64,000 nt of DNA from Mytilus galloprovincialis (lineage: Eukaryota > Mollusca > Bivalvia > Mytilida > Mytilidae): the NCBI RefSeq assembly GCF_965363235.1, contig NC_134849.1, positions 14,348,863-14,412,862 of the forward strand, in the 5' to 3' direction. This document shows, one piece after another, positions 26,093-36,640 of the stretch. Below the pieces are notes generated by a model. The model did no database searches and had not been told where the DNA came from. It worked only from the letters and a program-made list of their open reading frames with translations. How positions within the stretch are numbered: position 1 is the first letter of the stretch; each line of letters begins with the position of its first letter. The position numbers and the translations under genes were made by a program.

Positions 26093-26260
26093 TCTCATTT
26101 GAATTGTTTTACATTTCATTTCAGAGCCTTTAATAGCAGACTTTGCAGTATGGGCTGTGCTCATTATCGAAGGCCGTACAGTTACCTATAATTGTTAATT
26201 TCTGTGTCATTTTGGTCTCTTGTGGAGAGTTTTCTCATTGGCAATCATACCACATCTTCT
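26093..26260 (+). mobile_element. Retroposon 3' end (CCACATCTT family)
   Basis: Contains 'gccgtacagttacctataa' and ends TTGGCAATCATACCACATCT. A close relative is at 62693-62853; a further short copy is at 26751-26790. Confidence 0.65.
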
Positions 26261-27086
26261 TTTTTAATATGAATATCATTTATTGGTTATGTACATGTAC
26301 ATGAAAAACAACGGATTAATTCCTGGGGACTAAACCTTTTATATACAATGCATAATTTCAGAGCATACAAAGCAAGCATACTGTGCAAAACAGAATGGGA
26401 CCAGTATATACATGTATATTGTATTTGTAGTTCACTTAATTTCATTTGAAACTGCCAAGATTTCCAAAAGCATCACTTGCTGTTAAAAACAAAATACCAA
26501 GATAACCACAAAATTCCAAGAGCCCACTGATGATGATTATGCTGATAAGACTATACCATAAAAATGAATTTGAGCACAAGGAGACATTTTCAATTTTACG
26601 CACACACCAGTCTAGAGAAAACCAGCTGTAACTAACCAAATTAAAGCAAAATATTCACTGCTACTGAGCGAAAAGTGCACAGAAATAATATTTAATTTAC
26701 ACATAATTCATGTATATATATTTTCATACTTTAACAACATTGAGTCTTGAATGGAGAGTTATTTCATTGGCACTCATACCACATCTTTTTATCTTCATAA
26801 TTACGTGAATTTAGAACAAGAGTAGTTCACTTAATTTCATTCTAAGCTGCCAAGATTTGCAAACGCATCACTTGTTACTAAAAATAAAATACCAAGATTA
26901 CCACTTATGGTCAGTTACAAGTAATTGTGTATATAAGGAAAATATCCACCAGTTTGATCAGGTTTTAAGATAAACATGTACATACATGTACATCAAATTT
27001 AACCTTCCCAATCAAGAATGGTATTATGTATATGACAATGTATCATACATGTATATGCATGTATTACTGTGTCTGGTTAACTCAAT

Positions 27087-27173
27087 AAAATTGAGAATGG
27101 AAATGGGGAATGTGTCAAAGAGACAACAACCCGACCATAGAAAAAACAACAGCAGAAGGTCACCAACAGGTCT
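27087..27173 (-). mobile_element. Retroposon 3' end fragment
   Basis: Truncated copy of the family at 8064, 20814 and 52512. Here the usual ACCAAAT is replaced by ACCATAG. Confidence 0.7.
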
Positions 27174-27347
27174 ATTTAAAACAGAATATTGATTTGTAAT
27201 AATAAAAAATAAATTTGATATATCTTTCCTTTTTAATATCATAATTTGTGTTTGACTTCATAACAACACATGGTAAGTTTAGACATCTAACATTTTTTTT
27301 ATAAGCTTATTGTTCAATTCAATCATAAAATATTAATATGTTGTAAA

Positions 27348-27726
27348 TCAAAATTTGTGTTGCTTGATTTTCTGGATTCTTGTTTGTAACAGTTTATATT
27401 CTTCCCATTTTACAAGAAGTGGATCTGTTGCCTGAGCACGTTCCCATGAAAATGATCGACTGGACCTTACAGAAAAGTTAGATGAAGTTGCTGATTTCTG
27501 ATCACTTGAATTATGAAAAGGGGATTCAGCGGTTGTTTGGCTTTCAGTATCACTCATTTTTATACTGCTTGAATATCCTTCAGAAATATTTTCATTAACT
27601 ATTTTCTTTTCATTTGCTTCTTGCAAGTTAATTTGTTCTTGTTTTGCCTTCTTTTTTTTTAAGTTTTTGGGCTTGTCTTCTCTTCCTTTCATACTCTGTT
27701 CTTGCCCTTTTGTTGTGTTTACTCAT
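27348..27726 (-). CDS. Small basic ORF of the transposon, frameshifted
   Basis: The ATG at 27726 opens a lysine/arginine-rich segment (KRARTEYERKRRQAQKLKKK). At an A9 run (plus-strand T9, 27652-27660) the frame shifts by one base, and the adjacent frame continues to a stop at 27348. The continuation is glutamine-, serine- and lysine-rich (SSDQKSATSSNFSVRSSRSF) and ends in a charged helix-like stretch (LLQTRIQKIKQHKF). I do not recognise a family. Its place as the first ORF inside the right end, on the same strand as the other two genes, and its basic composition suggest a nuclear DNA-binding accessory protein. It could instead be a 5' exon of one of the downstream genes. Confidence 0.45.
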
Positions 27727-28676
27727 TGTAACTGAACATACAGGTATTTGAACCTGGGATAAATACAAAACCAAAACATTTATTACCTTTTTGGATGTAC
27801 TTATGAATGAGCATATAAACGCAAACATTCACATTGATTGACCTTTCATATAAACAAACAAATTAATAAACCTTGATCGGCAAAGAATAAAGAGCTTATT
27901 CCCACTTTATTTGGTCTTCTGTGGACTTACTGACGATCATACCATATTTTGAATTCTATTTGTATGTTGGCATCCATGTATTGTATAAATATGTCAATTG
28001 TGCTTTTGAATATCTATTTCATGATAATTATACAATTTGAATGCTAAGATTATGATTTATGTACTCACTGCATGTGTGCATTTGTACTAGTAGTATTACA
28101 ATTTCGTGTATTATGTTATGTTTATCATATCCACGAGTTTCTGAACAACGGAAATGCTATAAAATGAGCTCCATTAGCTTCCTTAAAATGGATAATCATC
28201 ATTATATCCGAATGTATTCCACAATTTAAAGATTTGTAAGTCATTTCAACATTTCAATGAAAGTTATTGTTTACAAATATTCTAAAATCCTTACAAGTCC
28301 GAACCAACTTCCGGTTGTTTTCCGTGTAAAAATTTAACAAAAAAACACGTTTTATTTGAAAGAAAACATTGTTTCCATGTTCATACATAATTTCATCTTA
28401 AAAAGTATAAATTTATATTACAGTTGACACATGTTTTGCTTCAATAATTTGTTTGGGAAGTTGACTATCCTCAAAAAATGTCCCCCCCCCCTCCCCCCCC
28501 CATTTTTCCTTGTTGCGAATTTAGTTTTAATTTTATCTTAGAATATATGATTATTTTATAAATACAACATTTGAATAGTTCATATGTAAACAAAGTATAC
28601 TTACAAAAGTTCTAAATGCAATCTTCTTGTGCGAAATGTAGTTGCTGTTTTTGGATTTCGAATGATCTGAATTACT
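27727..28676. other. 5' region of the transposon genes
   Basis: AT-rich apart from a C-rich tract at 28482-28502. No ORF of substance. It lies between the small ORF and a CpG-dense patch. Confidence 0.45.
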
Positions 28677-28745
28677 GTGTCACTGACCCACGCCGCGTAT
28701 GCAAAGAAATACCGCCAAAAACCGCGCACGCGTGCTTTCGTTTTA
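28677..28745 (-). promoter_or_regulatory. CpG-dense patch, putative promoter of the transposon
   Basis: About nine CpG dinucleotides in some 60 bp (CCACGCCGCG, ACCGCGCACGCG) in an otherwise AT-rich, CpG-poor element. It sits just inside the right subterminal array and upstream of all three minus-strand genes. The promoter role is inferred from position and composition only. Confidence 0.35.
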
Positions 28746-28756
28746 TTGGACAATTA

Positions 28757-28922
28757 CCGACTATTTTCATAGTCAATTTGACAATGTAATTAGTAAGAAG
28801 ATAATCCTGACCACCCACGTAGTCATGTGGACTATCTTAGTTGGTCATTCCCATATTTGACTACCCAAAGCCGAGAGTTTGACCAATCAGATGGTCAATT
28901 TGACCAATTTAGATTTTCAGTG
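28757..28922. promoter_or_regulatory. Right subterminal array and terminal inverted repeat
   Basis: Carries repeated GTCA/TGAC half-sites (CATAGTCAATTTGAC, GTAGTCATGTGGACTA, TTTGACTACC) and ends in the 31-bp inverted repeat 28892-28922. The array is shorter than on the left. Confidence 0.7.
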
Positions 28923-28993
28923 TATACAGCTAGGGAATATTTGTTGTTGACTGAAAATATAAGATACATCGATTTAAACTATGTGAAAAATTT
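28923..28993 (-). repeat. Right inverted arm of the outer element, outer part
   Basis: Begins with TA (target duplication) then TACAGCTAGGG. Inverted copy of 6123-6193. Homology with the left arm ends near 28993. Confidence 0.8.
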
Positions 28994-30059
28994 AGTCCTT
29001 CAAAATGTAGTCCTTCTGCTAGGCATACTACAAGATATTTCAGGGGCACATTCTATGCATCTTGCACTGTTGTTCCATATTGTGGTCTCCATTATGCATT
29101 CGAAACTGGTAACTACAGCATCTGCAACAACAACAAAAATTGTAATAACTTAAACATAACTTGGTTACTTGTGTTATGCAGCACAAATAAAGAACAACAG
29201 TGTCATATGTGAACAAATAATCACTGTGCAATGCTATTGTTATTTCTTTAAATATCTTTTGAGTGGTACCATGTTTTTTTTTAACTTGAGTTCAAATAGT
29301 ATATAATTAATAATTTCAATTAAAAAACCTGTAGATTTGAGTAGACAAAGATGCTAGAGCACATTTTAAAGAAATTGTGACAAAATCTCGCACACGTTTA
29401 ATGTCATGAATGTGGAAAAACAATGATAGATATTTCAATACTCACCTCTTGTTATTTCAAACTAGCTGAAATCACCAATGGCATGCTTATTCTTTATACC
29501 CGGATTATAATTTCTTTAAAATTGGTTATATCATTGTGTATTAATTTCTTATGGTACACGTCACACATGTTTCTTATCTGCGTATTGCTTCACTAATAAA
29601 TCCTCGGAATACATGCTGTGAGTGACATCTATTTTGACCCAGAGAAAATAATTTGTTTGTTTTAAATGTGTTGCAAGGTCAAGAATGCCATATGTTGTAA
29701 ATATTTGACTTTCAATTATATCAACACATAAAATATGTAAAAGAACAAGTACTATATGAGATCACATATGTGAACTTCAATTATTATTATTATTTGCCAG
29801 ACAAATAAATTCTTCAATTTCAACAGTAATCATTGAATTTATTCAAAAAACATCAGTAAACCAGTATTAATAATAAGTAATTACATCAGCAAAAAGGACT
29901 ATACAAAGTTGATCAAAGTTGGTTCAATCTCATATCTTGAATAAATTTTTGGTCGACACTCAAAGTCATCAACCTTTATTTAACCTTTTATCAACGTTAT
30001 TTTTTCAACCAATTAAAGCATTGAAAGCATCAACTCAAATTCAAAGTTGATTCAACGTT
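28994..30059. other. Right flank inside the outer element, not matched on the left
   Basis: About 1 kb of AT-rich sequence with no gene. AACGTT-type motifs appear from about 29990. The corresponding left interval (5631-6122) is shorter and unrelated, pointing to a later indel or insertion on one side. Confidence 0.45.
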
Positions 30060-30226
30060 GACAGTTCAACGTTGATATTTTTAACCACAGATCAACGTTG
30101 ATTCAACAACGTGATTTAAACGTTGATAGGATTGACGTTGATACAACGTTGATTTTACGTTGATCAACGTTACATCCTAATTTCAACATATTTTCAACGT
30201 TGGTTCAACGTTGTGTGCCTGCTGGG
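30060..30226 (-). repeat. Right terminal repeat of the outer element
   Basis: Dense AACGTTGA/TCAACGTT palindromes ending GTGTGCCTGCTGGG, the inverse of 5193 onwards. Confidence 0.7.
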
Positions 30227-32155
30227 ATTATTCAGAAACATATAGATGTTGACACTGATACATATTACATTTGTAATCCTCTTATAATAGATGTTAAGTA
30301 CATATATAATATATCTCAGATATTCACCTTGATATTACCGGTGAAGTCTTTATATATTTTGTAGTCTTTTAAATTTCAATACGATAATGGAATTTTTCCC
30401 AAATAAAATTGTTTTCGTTTAATGAGATGATACGGAAATGTGGTAAAGATTCATATAGTCGAAACGTTTATACTTTCATTTAGATTAAAGGTGAAAGTGA
30501 AATAGCAACTTGAAAATTAACCTAAAATTACAATGCCCGATGAGTAGTGAATTATTTTAAACCAGACACCTTATTTTCTTTTTTAACAGTGCTGTTGTTT
30601 TGTAGATCATTTAAATAAAATAGATGGCATTGCAAACTTGTTGATACATTGATACATATTCCTGCTGAGGACCACCTCCGGGCGCAGGATTTCTCGCTGC
30701 GTTGAAGACCCATACGTGGCTTTATGTTGTTATCTGCTCTTTAGTCGGGTGATAATGGTCTTTTTGATATAAATGCCCCTTTTCCATTCAGAATGTTATC
30801 CTATAGGTTATCAATATACCAAATTACGTAAAATCATTGAAAGGAATGTTAATCGGTATTTACCTCACAATATTTAAATAACTTATCAAACACATGTTTC
30901 CTTACATGAGTAATAAAGTTGCAACTCTCGGATGACAAATTAACCGTAGCCTACTTGGGACTTTGTTATGGGGTTCTTTTTGCAGCAATTATTTGAAACT
31001 GTTAGATATATTTAAAAATCAGGAAACGTTATAACCGTGAAACGCGGTAATTTATCACATCACAAAAAAAGATGTTGCGTATTAGTCTAGGGCATGTGAT
31101 GCTTGCTGCTTCTTTGCTAAGCACGTGGAATTAGGAAGTAAGATCAAATATAGATTGGCTCTGAGTCGTAAGAATAATGTGTCCAGTTAATTTTGTGTGT
31201 CTTCCTGTGAACTAGAAATAAAACTGGGTAAACTTGTTGGTCTAGTACAACTCAGGACTACCATTTATATAACATTGACAGGTCCTCGTCCGAAATATGG
31301 ATATGTATTTCCTGCTTTACGTCCAGCAGCCATTCATCTTCATCTTCTTTATCAAAGTGCCTAACTGTCAGTATCAAACCTAAGTCGTTGGTTCATTCCT
31401 ACTGCATAAATCAATACAAACTGATCGTCAAGGACCGGTATACAATGTGATAGTAGTAAAAGTGAAATAAAAATCACTCCTCAATATATCACTCAATAAA
31501 TTCAAGTGTCTTTATCAATTCTTTTGATGCTATAATTCATATTATTCATACCGAATTAATACATGAAGTGTGTTATTAAAATTTATAGAGTGAACTTGTA
31601 CCGGACAAAAAGTATTGCTGCCAATGCAAATCTTTATATGTTGAAAGTGATATCAAGACATGTTTTACTATTCTTTAACATTTTTGATAAAAGAATAGTT
31701 ATTAGAATAAAAAGTAATTATGCTTTACACAAGATTAAAATACAAAATACATAAAAGATGTGAAACGCTGAAAAATTATAATTACAATGTATATCCCTGC
31801 GACAGAAAACCTGTTACAGAAGGAAAATCTAATAACAGGGTCAATTACGGAATAGGCAAATAGATTAGTAAATGAAATGATATCGTTGGAAGTAGACGCC
31901 CGTTTTGCGCGTTAACACATAGGAAAACGTGAAAGTAAACACCCGTTTACTTTTTATGTGTGCTGAAATTTTGAAGGGAACGCAAAGCAAAGCTAAGGCA
32001 TTGTTTAACAGAAGTGCTGTACTCGAGTAACGGCACGTTTACATTTTCCGGCCGTCTGTATGTAAAGCTTGGTCTGCACCTGGTTGTACGTATTTAAATA
32101 TTTAACAATCACTATCTTAAAAGAGTTACTTGTTTTTGGTTGGAATTTATTTTAG
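30227..32155. other. Host intron sequence upstream of the FReD exons
   Basis: Holds a SINE-like fragment at 30661-30795 ('gttgaagacc', 'ctttagtcgggt'). I searched it for the missing FReD exon (conserved DC...GVY...VYCDM...GGGWT) and did not find it. Confidence 0.5.
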
Positions 32156-34734
32156 GTAATCCAGAGAAGATTTGATGGATCTGTTAATTTCCAGAGACTT
32201 TGGAAAGATTACGAGAAGGGTTTTGGAAATGTTGATGGCGAGTATTGGCTAGGTAAGTACATTAAAAGTAAAGGCAATTCACATCGTGTCCTTATTATTT
32301 TCAGATCAAAATAACCTGTAATTATTCCATTGTCTGACAAATGTGACACAAAGAGGCTAGTTGGTTACATTTCAATTTCGCTCTGTTGAATAATTTGAAA
32401 TATAATTGGTAACTATTGTAAAAAATGGTTCTAGAACTATATATAACATATACTGAACTTTAAACGAACGGAATTTAACAGATATACGGGATATTAAATT
32501 AAAGAAAGTAGCATTATAATATGTATAAAGAGATATAGAAAGATGTGGTATGAGTGCCAATGAGACAACTCTCCATCCAAATAACAATTTATAAAAGTAC
32601 GGTCTTCAACAAAAAGCCATTGCTCACACCAAACAACAAACTATGAAAGGGCCCCACACATCCTAGTGTAAAACCATTCAAACGGGAAAACCAACGGTCT
32701 ACATTGTAATCTATATAAAAAACGACAACTTCTGTACATCAGATTCCTGAGTTAGAACAGGTGCAAACATTTGCAGCGGGATTAAATGTTTTTAAAAGTA
32801 TGGATGTATTTGTTGCGTTGTTTATATCAATGACTTGAGGCTTTCTATCCATACCTTTCTTTTATTGATTTTATTGCTGTTATATTGTCTTATAACGCTA
32901 CTGTATTATGTGTATTAAAAGGATACAAACACATCCACAGCCTGACATCCACTGGTAAATATGAACTGAGAATAGATCTAACGGACCTGTCCAATACAAA
33001 GAAGTATGCTGTGTATAAAACGTTTGTAGTGGGAGATGCAGCCTCTCAATACAAACTAACTGTCAATGACTATACAGGAAATGCAGGTACATAATAGCAA
33101 CCCTATCTGCATGCATTTCCTTACAAACTATAGTTTTAGACATAACGTTCACGTTAAAGGCCGTTGGTTAGAACATCCAGGGAATATCACATGTAGGTTT
33201 TGAAGTGTCAGTTATTGCTTCATATTATGATGCTCAATTTAAAGTAATATATAGGTATGTTTCAAAAATGTTTTTTTCAACGGACAAGTGTTGACTTTAT
33301 GTTAGTGATATGAACTTAACTTAGGGATTATTTCAGTAAATGTAAATCGTTTCCTATCACGATGTTGATCGGTATGCTCCAGATGAATAACTTTATATTA
33401 CATTTCAAAGCAGTAAATCATATTTTATTTTCCTATTATTTGGCAATTTAAACTGATCGCATAGTTTTCATTAACACGTTGTATGTTAGCTTCAATCAAA
33501 TGTTAACTGTCCTGATACAGTTGATATTATCAGATTATTACATGGCATTTTTCATATCGCATGTATTATCAGCCCTAGGTTCAATGTCAGCCCAAGAGCC
33601 GCATGGCTGATAATACATGCAATATGAAAAATGACATGTTATGATCTTTTTATCATATGCTTCAACGGAGAAAAATAACAGCTAGATTCATATATTGATC
33701 CTTTTACGTGGTTCTCAAATAGAAGTTCAAAGAGTGAAAAGTTCACGGACGTCGGACTAAAGCGGCTCTAGGGCTGATATTAAACCTAGGGCAGTTAATA
33801 CATGCGCTATGAAAAATGCCATGTTATGATCTTTTTAGCATATGCTTCAACAACGGAGAAAAACAGCAGCTAGATTCATATATTGATCCTTTTACGTGGT
33901 TCTCAAATAGAAGTTCAAAGAGTGAAAAGTTCACGGACGTCGGATTCCAAATTTAGTTCATTCGATATGCAATCTTTCTATCATATGCCTCAACAGAGAA
34001 GAAACATATACAAACGAATCGACAAAAAAAAAAAATAATTCAACAATATACATAATAAACACTGTTATGAAAAGTCAACTTTTTTAAAGAAACTTTCTAA
34101 ATCATGTTTGAAACTTTGAAAAAATGCATTTATTCTATAATTTGTTTGTTTTTTTTTTAATTTTTTTTTATTAATTATTTTACACAATATACTCTCCAGT
34201 ATCTAAATAATTGTTTTGTACACTTACTTTGTAAATTAAATATTTTTTTACTGAAAACGTAGCATTGAGTTGTATTTTCCGGCATTTGCCGAGTATCACC
34301 GGAATGCCATGTGATAACGTTACAGAAAGCCATGTGATAACAATCGAAGCATGTGATAAGCTTTTCATATCAGCCCGCTAAGCACCAATTCGAAAAATAT
34401 GGAATTTACGTTAATTTAATGCTATTATTACACAGCAAAAATGATATGTTATTTAGTTTAAGTATATGATAAGTATAGTTAACGATATGTAATATATTTT
34501 ATTGATATAGGCGATGCCATGGCTTATCATAATGGAATGAAGTTCTCAACGGCTGACCAGGATAATGATCAAAATAGCAGATCATGTGTGAGCGACTATC
34601 CCTATGGGCCATGGTGGCATAAATCATGTTATTTAAGTGGTTTAAATAAGAAATTTAGCAGCAATCTGTACTGGACTCATTTTAAAAGCAATGCAGCAAA
34701 AACGTCAGTAATGATGATACGGAAACTGCAATAG
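32156..34734 (+). CDS. Fibrinogen-related protein (FReD lectin), C-terminal three exons
   Basis: Exons 32156-32252, 32922-33086 and 34511-34734 (stop TAG) join with matching phase-1 junctions. The first encodes [12 protein letters not shown]...GEYWL, the second [15 protein letters not shown]...[11 protein letters not shown], the third [14 protein letters not shown]...GPWWHKSC...MMIRKLQ. These are the middle and C-terminal parts of a fibrinogen C-terminal domain, including the DxDND calcium loop followed by the cysteine pair of the S...C...W-W...C region. Secreted FReD proteins (FREPs, ficolin-like) bind microbial or damaged-self glycans in mollusc immunity; this role is from family knowledge. 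The exon normally preceding these, with the first cysteine pair and GGGWT, was not found. The first exon starts in phase 0, which does not fit the phase-1 end of the linker exon at 4269. No AATAAA was seen close after the stop. Confidence 0.85.
32531..32795 (-). mobile_element. Retroposon copy (CCACATCTT family) in the FReD intron
   Basis: On the minus strand it ends with TTGGCACTCATACCACATCT. It contains 'aaaccattcaaacgggaaaa', shared with 48181-48390. Relatives: 41541-41832, 53300-53386, 63050-63275. Confidence 0.7.
33558..33944 (+). repeat. Tandem duplication of ~187 bp with internal inverted repeat
   Basis: The segments ending 'cacggacgtcgga' at 33756 and 33944 are near-identical copies. 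The first is preceded by an inverted repeat GCATGTATTATCAGCC / GGCTGATAATACATGC (33558-33620). Lies in the last FReD intron; CATGTGATAA copies at 34308-34360 belong to the same neighbourhood. Confidence 0.75.
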
Positions 34735-36055
34735 TTGAATTCAATGTAAAATTCTATGTCATTATTTGTATTTATTGGTTAATATGTTGTATAGATGAAA
34801 TCCGTGAAATATCTATGCCACTAGAGAAAGACATTTTAGTGATAATATGGTAAAACTTTCTAGTTTAACATTATGAATTGATTACAGATATTTGAAATTA
34901 ATTTTTTATTAAGGTCTTTCATTTCACTATAAGGAAAGATCTTATTGTATTTTTTTCTGATTATTATTACTTTTATTAGGTCTTTCCACTTTTCTGTGGA
35001 AAGACTTATTGTTTTTCTTCTGATTATTTTTTTTTTCTTCCGCCAAATTTTGTTCTTGCGATAAATGTTTGTTTCGCAATATGTCGCTTAGATATTTCTC
35101 ATATGGTATTGTATAGTTTATGCGCTTTTAAATTTCACCCTGCTAAGGGGAACCATTTTCTTTGTAAGAGTTATCTCCCTATTCACTGTTTATCATGTGT
35201 GTGCATCTCCTTCGTAACAAAAAAAGATAGCGACAAAATTCCTTTTACAAATTGTTCGTTACATCATCAGGAATTTTTGGCTAATTTGGATCGAAGCGAT
35301 TCGATGAGATTTTATAGGAGTTATCTACCTTTACAAAATAAATTTGTCGGTATGTTTTTTTAACTCATAAACCGTATAACCCTGGAATGTTTTTATTTGA
35401 GGCCCCTAGGTCCTAACTTAGAAAATGAGTTCAAGGTCAAAGGTCAAGGTCAAGTTCTCAAATGTGACTTTTGCTTGTATTTGTATTTTCTCTGACACTT
35501 TGAAAGATACACAGAAAAGAACAAGTACAAAATGTCTGCTTTATTGTAATGAAGATATGCTACATTTAGTCTTATACAATTTAATGGCATCTTATAGGAG
35601 TTAGTGCCCCTGAAATGTCTTGATATGAGGTTATTTGATTATAAATTCAACTAAGTTCATTATAAAGGCATTTGACCTTGTACACAAGGTTAGGTGACAA
35701 ATGACCTTGAAAAATCACTACCGGAAGTGACCTTTTTCATATAAAAGTACTCAGAATCCATATATTTTGTCATATAGATACATAAACTGATTACTGAAGA
35801 CTAAAAATGACTTCCAACAAACCGGAAGTGGCCAATTATCTCCCATTCTACATACAAAGTATACAGAAACTATATATTTTTGGAATCAGTGTGAAAGAAG
35901 ATATCATATGAGACCGGAAGTGACATTCATTTCACCGGAAGTAGCATATTATCTCCCTTACATCACACAAAAATATAATTAAACCATTATTTATTGCATT
36001 AGAATGAACAAACTATCTTCTTATCAAAATTTCTTTAATGTGGAAAGACTTTCAA

Positions 36056-36056
<1 letters not shown>
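34735..36056. other. Dispersed-repeat zone downstream of the FReD gene
   Basis: Contains repeated 'ggtctttcc...ggaaagac' motifs (34911, 34979, and again at 36038 and 37170) and several ACCGGAAGTGAC-type repeats (35720-35945). No gene. Confidence 0.5.

Positions 36057-36057
<1 letters not shown>

Positions 36058-36123
<66 letters not shown>
36058..36123. repeat. (ATT)n microsatellite
   Basis: About 22 uninterrupted ATT triplets. The poly-leucine ORF over it is an artefact. Confidence 0.95.
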
Positions 36124-36124
<1 letters not shown>

Positions 36125-36309
36125 TTTCCGATAAACTTTAACGACATTTCCAAAAAAAGTACGCGACATGTTAAAATGATATTAGGTATTCAGTATCGGT
36201 TGACCAAAAACTATCTAGTGGTGAGGACACGACCCGTAACATTTCATTTATAGCGGTTATCTCCCCTAACACCGAAAACCTTGTTATTATTCTAACTCCG
36301 TGACCATAA

Positions 36310-36640
36310 AAGGTAGAAACAAGAATGTGTCCCCAGTACACGGATGTCCCATCCGCACTATCATTTTCTATGTTCAGTGGACCGTGAAAATGGGGTTAAA
36401 TCTCTAATTTGGAATTAAAATTAGAAAGATCATATCATACAGAACATATGTACTAAGTTTCAAGTTGATTAGACTTCAACTTCATCAAAAACTACCTCGA
36501 CCAAAAACTTTAACCTGAAGCGGGACAGACGGACGAACGAACGAACGGACGGACGAACGGACGGACGGACGAACGGACGGACGGACGAACGGACGCACAG
36601 ACCAGAAAACATAATGCCCATAAATGGGGCATAAAAACCG
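36310..36640 (+). repeat. Dispersed repeat carrying a GAAC/GGAC microsatellite
   Basis: Begins 'aagaatgtgtccccagtac' and ends 'cagaccagaaaacataatgc', with a GGAC/GAAC tract at 36523-36598. A diverged copy is at about 19565-19710. I recall this as a very common mytilid repeat. Confidence 0.7.

Larger units (their letters stand above)
25655..27347. other. Spacer between the small basic ORF and the transposase gene
   Basis: Holds retroposon fragments at 26093-26260, 26751-26790 and 27087-27173, repeated 'acatgtacatgtac' stretches near 25800 and 26285, and two related ~70-bp segments (26440-26520 and 26830-26905, both with 'ctgccaagattt'). No exon joining the flanking genes was identified, although one could be hidden. 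Confidence 0.5.
16518..28922 (-). mobile_element. CACTA-like (CMC group) DNA transposon, 12,405 bp, nested in the outer element
   Basis: The ends are CACTGAAAATCTAAATT at 16518 and its inverted copy ending CAGTG at 28922, followed by a TA duplication on each side (16516-16517 and 28923-28924). The intact opposite arm of the host element (about 6180-6200) reads straight across this point with a single TA, so it acts as an empty-site control. Subterminal regions are packed with GTCA/TGAC half-sites. Three minus-strand genes lie inside: 27348-27726 (small basic ORF), 23197-25654 (zinc finger plus Tnp2-like transposase) and 17938-22735 (SAMD3-like). Termini, subterminal arrays and transposase type all fit the CACTA/Mirage/Chapaev group; a TA duplication is most like the Mirage branch. 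Introns contain later retroposon insertions. Confidence 0.85.
5193..30226. mobile_element. Outer long inverted-repeat (foldback-like) element, 25 kb including nested insertions
   Basis: The ends are inverted copies beginning CCCAGCAGGCACA and followed by repeated AACGTTGA palindromes (left 5193-5330, right about 30060-30226). Inside lie long inverted arms: 6123-7380 pairs with 15299-16517 continued at 28923-28993. The right arm is interrupted by the CACTA-like element. Removing that insertion and one TA leaves about 12.6 kb. The arms are very similar (by eye roughly 95 percent) with small indels. Between the terminal repeats and the arms the two sides differ (about 0.5 kb left, 1 kb right). 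No transposase of its own was found in the 7.9 kb centre, so the element looks non-autonomous. The target duplication is not clear: at most AT on both sides. Superfamily not assigned. Confidence 0.65.

Noticed and set aside
28827..29153. 108-codon plus ORF across the right end of the inner element
   Set aside because: It crosses the transposon/host junction at 28922, so it is a chance fusion frame.
30609..30652. Possible linker module (DHLNKIDGIANLL) after a TTGTAG acceptor
   Set aside because: No usable donor follows and a repeat fragment begins right after it. Too short to call.
36038..36253. Poly-leucine ORF
   Set aside because: Translation of the ATT microsatellite.
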